From positions 1 through 64,000 of the forward strand of contig JAFECS010000026.1 of assembly GCA_018241965.1 (NCBI GenBank): a DNA stretch of 64,000 bases, written 5' to 3'. Below, one piece after another: positions 55,466-63,973 of the stretch. A program made the position numbers and the translations under genes. The notes beneath the pieces are model-generated. The model was given only the letters and a program-made list of their open reading frames with translations. It did no database searches and was not told the DNA's origin. Position 1 is the stretch's first letter. Each line of letters begins with the position of its first letter. This stretch comes from Pseudomonadota bacterium (GTDB lineage Bacteria; Pseudomonadota; Gammaproteobacteria; Berkiellales; Berkiellaceae).

Positions 55466-56965
55466 ATGTCAGCACTTGCCTGGTTCAAAGAAAAAATAAA
55501 TTGGTTGAGAAATCAAATTTATCAAAAGGCGAGCTTTTTATGGCTTGCTGAAATCAGTACTTCGCGTGCGCCTAGGTATTTTGGCATGATACCGACCTTA
55601 GGCACACTCTTTATGTTGCTTCTTGCCTCTTTATCGATGGCGGGAACAATTTGGCTGGGAACAGCTTTATGGGCTGGTGCCTTTGCTAAAGCGGCGGCTT
55701 TTTTCCCCATTCTTTCTGAAACAGTAGCCTGGGTGCTTGGTTCTACGCTGGTGACTTTTTGGTTTAGCCGCGATATTAACAGAGCCTTGTTCAGCACCAG
55801 AGATGATAGGGATATTTTTGTTTATAGCCAAAAAGTAAACCCGACAAAGCTTTATCAATTGGTAGAGCATTTGACGCATGAGGTCAATGCGCATTTTGCG
55901 AAGATATATGGCGATAAACATAAACCAATTCCTGTGCCCAGTATTTTTACCCATACCTTAGATGAAATAGATATTACCTCTTTTGGTAGAAATCCAGGTA
56001 AAACTTCTCTTTTTATCTCTACGGGAACGTTTAACTATACAAAAAATAATCTCAATCAACGCAAGCTCGCTGCCTTAATTGAAAAAGAGTTAGTGAAGAT
56101 ATATCTCAATCGTGGGGTTTATCGAACAATTGTCAGCATGGGCACAACACTTGCGAACACCTTAAACATGTTTAGCAATTCCGATGTGTTATTGCTTCGT
56201 GCTATTGGGATATTAACAGGCCCGATCCAATATGCTTTATTACTTGAAAAATCGATTAATCGTTCTTTTGAATATGAAGCAGCAGGGCATGTTATTAATT
56301 GTGGTCGTGGTTTAGATCTTTATGCAGCACTAGATTGTGGTGTGAATCCTAACCTTGAAACGACACCGCCTTATTCTGAAATTAAAGCGAATCAGACAGC
56401 AAGACAGCGCCGCCCCTATAACGGCATGTTTAGCTCAGTCTTAAAGCCTTTAACAGATTGGGTTGAGCGCAATGAAGTGGCCGAATACGATAAAACCGGT
56501 TCGCTTTTTCTAAGTTTTTGGGATATCTGTGTGGGCGAGTTTCTATTTTATATTCGTGAATTATACAAACCCAAACCTCGTGCCACCAATGAGAAAGCAG
56601 AAGTTCGCAAAGCGGTTAAATCACAGCTTGCCAGTGGTGATGTAACTCTTGGCGTGGCAACGGCAGAGCAACTTAGACAGATGGATCTTGATCATCGTCA
56701 GAAAAACGAAGTTCTTTATAGGCAAATTCCACAAAACAACCGTTATGATGTTATCGGGCCCAATGGCTCTGGTTATGTTTCCCCAATTATCGACGCGCAA
56801 GAAAGACCTATTAATCAAGATAGAGATGTTTTCTTTGTGCCTGCCAGAGGTGTACTAACGCAAAGACAAGCAAGGCGTGCTCAAGAACGTCAAGCCCCTC
56901 TGCCTGCAAGACAGCAAAAAGCACATGGCATGACTTTACGTAAACGTGCTGCCTCAACCCACTAG
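55466..56965 (+). CDS. Membrane protein resembling HtpX/M48 but lacking catalytic His
   Basis: The 499-residue protein has two membrane helices near the N-terminus (about residues 45-70 and 72-100), then a segment that aligns with M48/HtpX peptidases: DITSFGRNPGKTSLFISTGT, then LAALIEKELVKI, and later FEYEAAG. In active enzymes the middle segment is HEXXH and the last one EYEAD; here the HEXXH positions are Ile205, Glu206 and Leu209, and Asp is missing after EYEA. It is therefore probably a catalytically dead relative. The C-terminal third is rich in Arg/Gln. GAGGTGAATC precedes the ATG. The role is unknown. Confidence 0.65.
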   Translation: MSALAWFKEKINWLRNQIYQKASFLWLAEISTSRAPRYFGMIPTLGTLFMLLLASLSMAGTIWLGTALWAGAFAKAAAFFPILSETVAWVLGSTLVTFWFSRDINRALFSTRDDRDIFVYSQKVNPTKLYQLVEHLTHEVNAHFAKIYGDKHKPIPVPSIFTHTLDEIDITSFGRNPGKTSLFISTGTFNYTKNNLNQRKLAALIEKELVKIYLNRGVYRTIVSMGTTLANTLNMFSNSDVLLLRAIGILTGPIQYALLLEKSINRSFEYEAAGHVINCGRGLDLYAALDCGVNPNLETTPPYSEIKANQTARQRRPYNGMFSSVLKPLTDWVERNEVAEYDKTGSLFLSFWDICVGEFLFYIRELYKPKPRATNEKAEVRKAVKSQLASGDVTLGVATAEQLRQMDLDHRQKNEVLYRQIPQNNRYDVIGPNGSGYVSPIIDAQERPINQDRDVFFVPARGVLTQRQARRAQERQAPLPARQQKAHGMTLRKRAASTH

Positions 56966-56985
56966 GCGTTGAATTCCAGCATGAT

Positions 56986-57009
56986 CTTGCCGCGGTAGAC
57001 CGCGGCAAG
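56986..57009. terminator. Perfect hairpin after the M48-like gene
   Basis: CTTGCCGCGG (56986-56995), loop TAGA and CCGCGGCAAG (57000-57009) form a perfect 10-bp GC-rich stem 20 bases past the stop codon. No T-run follows, so it may be a pause or stabiliser rather than a classic terminator. Confidence 0.6.
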
Positions 57010-57055
57010 AGCTAAAGTTACAATCCTTTCAATGGCTCCATTAAAAGGATTATTT

Positions 57056-58906
57056 ATGATGTTCGATGCGCCCTACGGTACTTGGGATTCCCCCATTTCA
57101 GCTGAGTTAGCTTCCTCTGCAATTGTTGCTTTTCAAGATGTCGCCTTAACCGATGAGGCGGTGTATTGGAGTGAGATGCGACCCACTGAAGCCGGGCGTT
57201 ATGTTATTGTGAAATATGCCAACAATAAAATTGAAGATGTCTTACCAGCGGGTTTTAATGCACGCACCAGAATCCATGAATATGGAGGCGCGGCATTTTG
57301 TGTGGATAAAGACACAATCTATTTTACGAATTTTCAAGATCAACGGCTTTACAGCTTAAAGCCCGGACAAGCACCAAAAGCAATTACCCAAGAAGGTATC
57401 CGATTTGCAGACTTTCAAGTTACCCCTTTTGGGATTGTAGCGATTGCTGAATCACATATTCAAAATGATAAAGATCCTAAAAATTTTCTGGCTTTAATTA
57501 ATATCCATACGGGCGCCATTACCGAATTAGCAGCAGGGCATGATTTTTATTCTTCACCGGCAGTAAGTTTGGACAATAAAAAAATCGCTTGGATAAGCTG
57601 GGATCACCCCAACATGCCTTGGGATAATACCCAATTGTGGGTGGCCGATTTAAGTGAAAAGGGCCTAACAAATACACATCAAATAGAAGCGAACTTTCAG
57701 GCGCAATCTTTTTTTGAGCCGCAATGGGGCCCAACTAATGAACTTATGGTGGTGAGCGATAAATCCAATTGGTGGAATTTATATCGCGTGGAAGGCGAAA
57801 ATCTAGTACCACTTTTTAGTGTGGACAGTGAAATAGGACAGCCCTTATGGACGTTAGGGGCTTCCACCTTTGGGTTTTATCAAAACCACATAGTGTGCGC
57901 TTTCTTTAAAGATGGGCAAAATCGCTTGTTTACTTTTGATGGTACGTTAAAAGAACTCACCACCCCCTATCGGAATTTTGCGCAACTGCGTGCCAGGGGA
58001 AACAAAGTGGCTTTCATCGCAGGTGCTGGCGATAAACCTACAGCAATCGTATTAATTGAAAATGGCAAAGTAAACGTTATCAAAGAAAATATGAAAGCAG
58101 TAGATAAAGATTATTTAAGTGTGCCAGAGCATATCACTTTTCAAAGTGGTAAACGTCAAGCCCATGCGTATTTTTATGCGCCCAAAAATAAAACTGCGCA
58201 TGGCCCAAAAGACGCTTTGCCACCACTCATTGTCCGAAGTCATGGGGGGCCTACTGCGAACAGTGGCTCTAATTTAAATTTAGATATTCAATATTGGACA
58301 AGCCGTGGTTTTGCGTTTGTGGATGTCAATTATGCCGGCTCCACCGGTTACGGACGTGCTTATAGGCATAGTTTATATCAAAACTGGGGTATTTATGATG
58401 TTGAGGATTGCATTAATGCGGCCTATTTCCTTGCAAATAAAGGCTTGGTGGATAAAAATAAATTAGCCATTACCGGCGGCAGTGCCGGCGGTTACACCAC
58501 CCTTGCTGCTTTAGCTTTTTCAGATGCTTTCCATGTAGGGGCAAGTCATTATGGGGTCAGTGAATTAGAAGCGCTGGTGAAGGATACCCATAAATTTGAA
58601 GCGCGCTACTTAGATAATTTAATTGGGCCTTATCCTGAAAAAATTGATTTATACCATGAGCGTTCACCTTTATATCATGTAGATAAACTAAATAACCCGG
58701 TTATTTTCTTTCAAGGCGATGAAGATAAAATCGTGCTGCCTAATCAAGCACAGATGATGTATGACGCCCTCGTTAAAAAAGGCATTATGACCGAATATTG
58801 GTTATTTAAGGGTGAACAGCACGGATTTAGGAAAGCAGAAAATAGAATCACCGCCCTTGAAAAGCAGCGGGAATTCTTTTTAAAAGCCTTTGCACAAAAT
58901 AGCTAG
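57056..58906 (+). CDS. S9-family prolyl oligopeptidase-type peptidase
   Basis: The 616-residue protein has a beta-propeller N-terminal half and a C-terminal alpha/beta-hydrolase domain. The catalytic triad is Ser476 (GGSAGGYT), Asp557 (QGDEDKIV) and His589 (GEQHGF). This matches the S9 acylaminoacyl-peptidase/dipeptidyl-peptidase group, which cleaves short peptides. No signal peptide is visible, so it is cytosolic. The start was set at the ATG with AAAAGGA about 7 bases upstream; an earlier in-frame ATG at 57032 lacks a site. It has its own terminator at 58911-58936. Confidence 0.92.
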   Translation: MMFDAPYGTWDSPISAELASSAIVAFQDVALTDEAVYWSEMRPTEAGRYVIVKYANNKIEDVLPAGFNARTRIHEYGGAAFCVDKDTIYFTNFQDQRLYSLKPGQAPKAITQEGIRFADFQVTPFGIVAIAESHIQNDKDPKNFLALINIHTGAITELAAGHDFYSSPAVSLDNKKIAWISWDHPNMPWDNTQLWVADLSEKGLTNTHQIEANFQAQSFFEPQWGPTNELMVVSDKSNWWNLYRVEGENLVPLFSVDSEIGQPLWTLGASTFGFYQNHIVCAFFKDGQNRLFTFDGTLKELTTPYRNFAQLRARGNKVAFIAGAGDKPTAIVLIENGKVNVIKENMKAVDKDYLSVPEHITFQSGKRQAHAYFYAPKNKTAHGPKDALPPLIVRSHGGPTANSGSNLNLDIQYWTSRGFAFVDVNYAGSTGYGRAYRHSLYQNWGIYDVEDCINAAYFLANKGLVDKNKLAITGGSAGGYTTLAALAFSDAFHVGASHYGVSELEALVKDTHKFEARYLDNLIGPYPEKIDLYHERSPLYHVDKLNNPVIFFQGDEDKIVLPNQAQMMYDALVKKGIMTEYWLFKGEQHGFRKAENRITALEKQREFFLKAFAQNS

Positions 58907-58910
58907 AAAA

Positions 58911-58944
58911 GCATGCCAAGCTTGCGCTTGGCATGCGGTGTTTT
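58911..58944. terminator. Hairpin terminator after the S9 peptidase gene
   Basis: GCATGCCAAGC (58911-58921), loop TTGC and GCTTGGCATGC (58926-58936) form a perfect 11-bp stem, followed by a TTTT run at 58941. It lies 4 bases past the S9 stop and ends at the convergent 182-residue gene. Confidence 0.85.
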
Positions 58945-59491
58945 AACGTAAGTGAAATGCTGCTCTAATTGCAGGTTCAATTGTTTGATCAAGATAAGCT
59001 TCTCTTGCTTCACCAACAATATTGTTTGCTTGACAATGTTGCATACCTTGTTGCGTAAGGCGTTCAAGCTCGCTCCTAAGCTTATACAAAGTAGTATAGC
59101 TATGTGGGTAAGCGTCTTTATTCGGGGTGCTTGTCATTCCCGGCGTAATAATCCCACCTTCTTCACTTGTCATTTTCCAGGTTGATTGACGAATTTCTCT
59201 AAAGCTTGCAGGTGTTGTTTTTACTGCGTGAACTTTAGCCATTCTAAAGGTTAATAAACGTCGTGTATCAAGCGAAAACGTACATGCTTCTTCCGTCTCT
59301 GGATCATCGACATGAAATACTTTCAAAGGAGGAAACTGTTTTGCAAGATCAGGTTTTGCTTGGATCTCTGCAGCCACCGCTTTAAGATGTTTTCCAGGTC
59401 CGCCATTTGCGCCTGTAGAAAAAGTGGGTGATACGGTGTCCTGTAAAAACAAGAATTTTTCAGGATCTTCAATTTGATATTGCCCTTGCAT
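58943..59491 (-). CDS. Small Srx/ParB-like domain protein
   Basis: The 182-residue protein is a paralogue of the one at 59691-60215. Both share a block that reads FLQDTVSPTFSTG, a following pattern of FPPLKVFHVDDP and FSLDTRRLLTF. This resembles the sulfiredoxin/ParB-like fold pattern (Q-D-x-I-S..F..G, then P-x-x-V and S-L-D-N-R-R-L), seen in stand-alone proteins and in some toxin domains; that link is moderate. The C-terminal part is helical. GGGGAAATATC precedes the ATG. Confidence 0.6.
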   Translation of the reverse strand: MQGQYQIEDPEKFLFLQDTVSPTFSTGANGGPGKHLKAVAAEIQAKPDLAKQFPPLKVFHVDDPETEEACTFSLDTRRLLTFRMAKVHAVKTTPASFREIRQSTWKMTSEEGGIITPGMTSTPNKDAYPHSYTTLYKLRSELERLTQQGMQHCQANNIVGEAREAYLDQTIEPAIRAAFHLR

Positions 59492-59637
59492 GATATTTCC
59501 CCAGTGATCAATTTAATTTGTGATCCCACTGTATCAATCGATTAAGCATAGTGCATTTGTTTATAGATGGGACTAACAAAAAGGGCGACGAACGGTATAA
59601 TTGCTTGTATTTGGCAAATTTACTGAAATATTCAGTA

Positions 59638-59668
59638 TTTATGGCGACCGATAAATGGTCGCCATAAA
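59638..59668. terminator. Hairpin after the second Srx/ParB-like gene
   Basis: TTTATGGCGACC (59638-59649), loop GATAAAT and GGTCGCCATAAA (59657-59668) form a perfect 12-bp stem 22 bases past the stop of the 59691-60215 gene on the minus strand. Confidence 0.7.
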
Positions 59669-59690
59669 ACGATAAGCGGTAAGATGAAAG

Positions 59691-60215
59691 CTATCTTTTG
59701 CAGGTTAAGTGAAATCTTTGAACGGCATCATCGTAAACCTGTGCCATTCCCGCGGGAGTTTGTGTATCAAATGTTGCTTTTTCGGCTTCAAGAAATAGCC
59801 TAAACTGGCCTAAAAGCCCTGTTGGAACAGATGCTTTATCGCTTTGCGAGGAAAGCTTAGGGTAGTTATAACCATCTGAAGTGCTGGTGTATTTCCACGT
59901 GTCTCCTAAAATTTCTGCAAATGTGGCTAATTGAGTATTCATCTGCGGAGCATGTGATTTTTTAGCCAAATAAAGCTTGCGGTTATTCAAAGAAAACCAA
60001 GCAACTTCCTGTGTGAGGGGGTCTTCTATGCTAAATATTTCGCAAGCTGGGAAATCAGTCATTCTTTGTTTGCCAGTATTCAGCAATGCGACCAAGGCAT
60101 CTAAATGAGGCGCAGTTTTTTCACCGGGCTTGGGTTTTGAGAGCGTGGGTGAAATGGATTCTTGGGTGAAACGAATTTCTTCAGGATTTTGTGTTAATTC
60201 CGGGCCTAGATTCAT
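59691..60215 (-). CDS. Small Srx/ParB-like domain protein, paralogue
   Basis: The 174-residue protein has the same block as its neighbour: IRFTQESISPTLS, then FPACEIFSIEDP and WFSLNNRKLYLAK. The serine-leucine-asparagine-arginine part is closer to the ParB/Srx consensus than in the neighbour. It begins MNLGPEL, sharing the M-x-x-G start with the YopJ-like protein (MNLGPIP) on the same strand. It lies only 4 bases after the leucine-rich-repeat gene, so the two are probably co-translated. Function is unknown; a toxin-like or regulatory role is a guess. Confidence 0.6.
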   Translation of the reverse strand: MNLGPELTQNPEEIRFTQESISPTLSKPKPGEKTAPHLDALVALLNTGKQRMTDFPACEIFSIEDPLTQEVAWFSLNNRKLYLAKKSHAPQMNTQLATFAEILGDTWKYTSTSDGYNYPKLSSQSDKASVPTGLLGQFRLFLEAEKATFDTQTPAGMAQVYDDAVQRFHLTCKR

Positions 60216-60219
60216 GATT

Positions 60220-61242
60220 TTATTTACCTATCGTCTTGGTTCTTGTTCGCTTGACCGTGGTATGGCAGGCTTCACTATAGGATGCACTTGCTATCGTTTC
60301 ACTTAGTGAGGGTGAAGCGCTACAAAATTGCTGGAATGCCCCTGTTCTTAAAGCAGATCTCGTACATTGAAATTGCAACGTATCATCAGCACCTGCAGGT
60401 GTGTCTAATATTAACGCAGCCATCCTCTGTTCCAGTGTTGTGTCGGGATTATAAGTTGGCAGCCAGCGTGCATTGCAGGGGAGGGTTCTATTACGTTCAC
60501 AAATAGCTGCTATTTGCCCCTGAATATCAGGCCCAATGTAGGTTTGTAGTTTATTGTTAAATATGAGATCTTCTATGAGTGATGTTACAACATCTTCATT
60601 AAGCTCATTGCTATCTAAGTTTAGCTCTAACAGAGAATTATTTCTTTTAAGTGCTATGCCTAAAAATTTAGTATTTTCTGGGTCAAGGCTGCACTGACAT
60701 AGCTGTAGTGTTTCTAGGGTGCTGTTTTGATAAAGAAATTCTGCAATTTGCTTAACCCCTTGTTGAATGGGGTTGCTGTTTAATTTGAGTGTTTTTAAGC
60801 TTCTATTATTACTTAATGCTGCACACAAGGCAGCCGTGCCTTGTGCAGTAATATTGCAGCTCTCAAGCCCTAAAAATGTTAACTCGGCGCCTGTAGCGGA
60901 TAATAAAAATCTTACAACACTGTTTACGCCAGCTTCTTGTAGTGTATTCCCACTTAAGCTTAGCGCCTTAAGGGGGATGGCTCGTTGCGCTAGCAAACGG
61001 CAAAGAATATTGATGCCATGGTCAGTGAGGTGGTTATTATCAAAGCGGATTTCTTGGACTCGCGGATCTAAAATCAGAGGGGAGAGTTTTGAGATGCATT
61101 CATCAGTTAATTGGTTATGGGTGAAATCGACGACTATAGGAGAACCAGAGATTCTTGCTTGCTCATCAAATTGTTTCAAGGTTTCATCGATTTGCTCGAG
61201 ACCAATTTGCTTGCCATAAAAATCAATTTCATTAAAACCCAT
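60220..61242 (-). CDS. Leucine-rich-repeat protein, ribonuclease-inhibitor type
   Basis: The 340-residue protein has about seven leucine-rich repeats of the long RI/NLRC type (about 28-29 residues each) between residues 30 and 240, for example VQEIRFDNNHLTDHGINIL, LKALSLSGNTLQEAGVNSVV and LKTLKLNSNPIQQGVKQIAE. A short C-terminal domain follows and ends in KRTRTKTIGK. RI-type repeats are eukaryote-like and bind proteins; in intracellular bacteria they occur in secreted effectors. The gene leads a two-gene unit with the Srx/ParB-like gene 4 bases downstream. AAGGA precedes the ATG. Confidence 0.85.
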   Translation of the reverse strand: MGFNEIDFYGKQIGLEQIDETLKQFDEQARISGSPIVVDFTHNQLTDECISKLSPLILDPRVQEIRFDNNHLTDHGINILCRLLAQRAIPLKALSLSGNTLQEAGVNSVVRFLLSATGAELTFLGLESCNITAQGTAALCAALSNNRSLKTLKLNSNPIQQGVKQIAEFLYQNSTLETLQLCQCSLDPENTKFLGIALKRNNSLLELNLDSNELNEDVVTSLIEDLIFNNKLQTYIGPDIQGQIAAICERNRTLPCNARWLPTYNPDTTLEQRMAALILDTPAGADDTLQFQCTRSALRTGAFQQFCSASPSLSETIASASYSEACHTTVKRTRTKTIGK

Positions 61243-61422
61243 ATGAGTTCCTTTTTTATGTGTAGCTCAGCCAATCTTAAAAGTAATTTTGCATTCTAAC
61301 ATTGACGTGTTCCTGTGGCTATATGCTAAGGAAGTTGTAGTTCAATAAAAAGGTCATTCGTCGGTTGTTGAGATAAAATCAGTCTATCTTGGGGATGTGC
61401 ACTGTTATAGACTAGCGTTACT

Positions 61423-62250
61423 ATGAATCAACTGAATACACCGCTCTCAAACTGGACCAACCATGCCTACCAACTTGCTGTTAAAGCAGGTGAGCAGATT
61501 ATGCATTTTTATGCACAATCTGAGGTTGCTACCGAATATAAGAGCGATCAATCACCGCTTACGGCGGCCGATAAAGCCGCGCATGAGGTGATTTATCAGG
61601 GCTTAAAGAGTTATGTTTTAGATGAGGCAGGACCTGCACCTGTGCTTTCTGAAGAAGGTAAACAATTCCCTTTTATTGAGCGTCAAACTTGGCAACGCTA
61701 TTGGTGCGTGGATCCCCTAGATGGCACCCGAGAATTTCTAGCGCATAATGATGAGTTTGCTGTGAATATTGCCTTAATTGCTCATCATGAACCTATCCTG
61801 GGGGTGATTTATGTGCCAGCAAAAAAAATCGGCTATATGGCTTGGCGTGGGGGCGGCGCTTATCACTGCTTAGAGAATGGCCAGCCACAACGCATCGTGA
61901 GTAAACATCTTGGCAAACAACCTATACGTTTAATTGTCAGCCGTCATTGTTCTGATATGACACTGCAACCTTGGTTAGCAAAACTGGGCAATGTGCGGGT
62001 TGAACATCAAGGTAGCGCATGGAAGTTTGGTCGAGTCGCTCAAGGTGAGGCTGATCTCATTTTACGGCTTAGTCCAACCAATGAATGGGACAATGCCGCT
62101 GGGCACTGTATTGTTCAAGAAGCTGGCGGAGTTGTAGCTTCACTGCTGGGACACCCACTGGAATATAATCGAAGCGGTATTACCGAGCAGGGCCATTTTA
62201 TGGCTGCAGGGGATAAGTCGATTGACTGGTTACGGTTGATTAATCCCTAG
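61423..62250 (+). CDS. cysQ: 3'(2'),5'-bisphosphate nucleotidase CysQ
   Basis: The 275-residue protein is CysQ of the inositol-phosphatase superfamily. It removes the 3'-phosphate from PAP/PAPS, preventing build-up during sulfate assimilation. The metal-binding signatures are DPLDGTREF with Asp97 and Asp100, and WDNAAGHCIV with Asp223. The SEEGK segment holds the conserved Glu. The gene is alone, divergent from the leucine-rich-repeat gene. In many host-adapted gammaproteobacteria cysQ is kept without a complete sulfate pathway. Confidence 0.94.
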   Translation: MNQLNTPLSNWTNHAYQLAVKAGEQIMHFYAQSEVATEYKSDQSPLTAADKAAHEVIYQGLKSYVLDEAGPAPVLSEEGKQFPFIERQTWQRYWCVDPLDGTREFLAHNDEFAVNIALIAHHEPILGVIYVPAKKIGYMAWRGGGAYHCLENGQPQRIVSKHLGKQPIRLIVSRHCSDMTLQPWLAKLGNVRVEHQGSAWKFGRVAQGEADLILRLSPTNEWDNAAGHCIVQEAGGVVASLLGHPLEYNRSGITEQGHFMAAGDKSIDWLRLINP

Positions 62251-62633
62251 AATAAATATTCACCAATACGCATTATTTTTGCGTTCAAATAATAAGAAAA
62301 AAGACGCACAATTTGATTTTGTATGCCCTTTTTGCCCAAATTTTTGTAAGCCTTTTGCCATAATTCACGCGGGTTATTGTTTAAAATGAAGCAGCATGAC
62401 TTGTGGATAACTCTGTGGATGAATTGTTGTTAAAACAATGGGATTGATGGGCTATAATTTTTATGCAAGTTGGTCAAGCAGGTAATTAATATAAAAAATC
62501 GATAAAATTCATAGGGTTGTCAAAATCAAGTGGTTTTAGAGGCAAAAAAAAATCATTTTATAAAATTTGGATTTTTAACTAAATACCCTGTGCACAACTT
62601 GCTTGAAATTGAAAAGTAGGTTAAATGCACAGG
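62251..62633. other. Intergenic region with clustered DnaA boxes (origin-like)
   Basis: The AT-rich gap holds a perfect DnaA box on the minus strand (TGTGGATAA, 62402-62410), a near-perfect one 12 bases later (TGTGGATGA, 62414-62422) and TGTGCACAA at 62589-62597. The first two lie as in the tandem boxes of Pseudomonas oriC. Between them and the third box lies a very AT-rich stretch. No dnaA, dnaN, rpmH or gidA gene is seen nearby, so this may be oriC, a DnaA-titration site or chance. Confidence 0.45.
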
Positions 62634-63479
62634 TTAAAAAATATGAATATAAAGCTGTAAGACAATTTCGATGGCGATCAAGATAAGAATGTATAGCTCT
62701 AAACGATGGCTATGATGTTGTTGCAGTACTTCTAATGAAATTTGCGCTGTACTAGAAATAAGGCCAATTTTGCGCTCTAAGCTGCTTTGTCTATCGTAAA
62801 TTTCTAAATCTTCTACTAATTGAGCATGCAAAGGTTCAAGCTCACTGTGTTCCCACAGTAATAAAGGCTTTTCAGTGACTTCAATTTTGCCAACCATTTC
62901 TTGCACCATTAAGATGCTGGCACCAATGTGTTTAAGCAAATCATTGGCTCTATAACCCAGCTTTCCGCGTTCTTTCAAACTCTTAGCGATAGGTTCGATT
63001 TTTTCAAATAAACTACCAATGCGGTTTTCGTGATATTCCAAAATAACGCTTTTTGAGAGTGCATTACCGATAATTTCCAAATGCTCTTTGGTTACTTTTT
63101 TAATAGAAACTTTATTTTGCACAATTCCTTCAGGTTGATCTGGTTGGATCAGGACCGTGAACTGCTCTGTTTCAGGGGTGGTAAAAAGTTGAGTAACAAA
63201 CTTTTGGCAGCGGGTAATCAGCTCTACAGTTGCTGAGGTGGTGGCATTAAAGAAAACAATAGCCCCATAAGGGTAAATAATGGCCAAACTCTTATCAGAA
63301 AGCTGGATCATCACCGTTTCTTTGCGGGGTGATGCCCGGTTCATTAATGCTTTTAAATTAATGTCATTACCAATTAAAACGGCATTCACTTCACATGCGC
63401 CTTGCTTGCTTAAGCTTTGCGCAAGCTCTTGTGGAATGGCATTTAGGTGTTGTAGAGGCGAAATTTCTTCAGGCAGCAT
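62634..63479 (-). CDS. RMD1/YagE (DUF155) family membrane protein
   Basis: The 281-residue protein matches the RMD1/YagE family. Key segments are IIYPYGAIVFFNA near the N-terminus, IIGNALSKSVILEYHENRIG in the middle and LLLWEHSELEPLHAQLVEDL before a C-terminal coiled coil. A single membrane helix ends the protein (about 262-280, LYILILIAIEIVLQLYI). In yeast, RMD1 relatives act in mitochondria and the cytosol; in bacteria the role is unknown. The gene lies alone beside the DnaA-box region. Confidence 0.8.
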   Translation of the reverse strand: MLPEEISPLQHLNAIPQELAQSLSKQGACEVNAVLIGNDINLKALMNRASPRKETVMIQLSDKSLAIIYPYGAIVFFNATTSATVELITRCQKFVTQLFTTPETEQFTVLIQPDQPEGIVQNKVSIKKVTKEHLEIIGNALSKSVILEYHENRIGSLFEKIEPIAKSLKERGKLGYRANDLLKHIGASILMVQEMVGKIEVTEKPLLLWEHSELEPLHAQLVEDLEIYDRQSSLERKIGLISSTAQISLEVLQQHHSHRLELYILILIAIEIVLQLYIHIF

Positions 63480-63700
63480 GCATATCTAATAGGTTAACAA
63501 AACGATAGGTATTCTATCCTGCTCCACTTGCTCAAGGCAAACCAAACCTTAAATTGGATATTCTTTTGATAGAAGGTAGTAATTTCCCGACAAACGGTAT
63601 GATAATTTAGTAGGAGTACTAAGTTTTTGCTTGCGCCTTTGCCCTAAAGTGGATACAGTGACCATAAGAGTTAGTTATACGACAAATTTAGGGTGGCAAC

Positions 63701-63973
63701 ATGAGAACTTTAAATGAACATGAATTGAAAGCAGTTTCAGGTGCAAACGCCTCATTACGCCCAGTTTTGAGCGAAGTTGTAAAATCGGCTTTACCAATAG
63801 CAGTGGATGCTGCTGTGGGTGGTGCGGTTGGTTTGGTAACCAGAAACGTCCTTGGGATCAGTAACCATGGCGTTGAAGAAGTGATTGGCTATGCTGTTAG
63901 CGGTGGCGTTGCAGCCTTTGGAACCTATGTGACGACAGCTATCTGCAAAGATCCTAGCATTTTAACCCGATAA
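63701..63973 (+). CDS. Bacteriocin-like peptide with double-glycine-type leader, second copy
   Basis: The 90-residue product starts MRTLNEHELKAVSGANAS, nearly the same leader as the peptide at 29651 (MRTLSIHEVQYVSGANNS), with probable cleavage after SG (residues 13-14). The mature part is a glycine/alanine-rich hydrophobic region (VDAAVGGAVGLVTRNVLGI, then IGYAVSGGVAAFGTYV). Two such genes 34 kb apart suggest a shared exporter elsewhere in the genome. GGGTGGC precedes the ATG. No immunity or transporter gene is visible in the remaining 27 bases. Confidence 0.7.
   Translation: MRTLNEHELKAVSGANASLRPVLSEVVKSALPIAVDAAVGGAVGLVTRNVLGISNHGVEEVIGYAVSGGVAAFGTYVTTAICKDPSILTR

Noticed and set aside
60767-61219. 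150-codon plus-strand open frame opposite the leucine-rich-repeat gene
   Set aside because: Its length is explained by the regular LRR codons on the other strand; no protein family pattern is visible.
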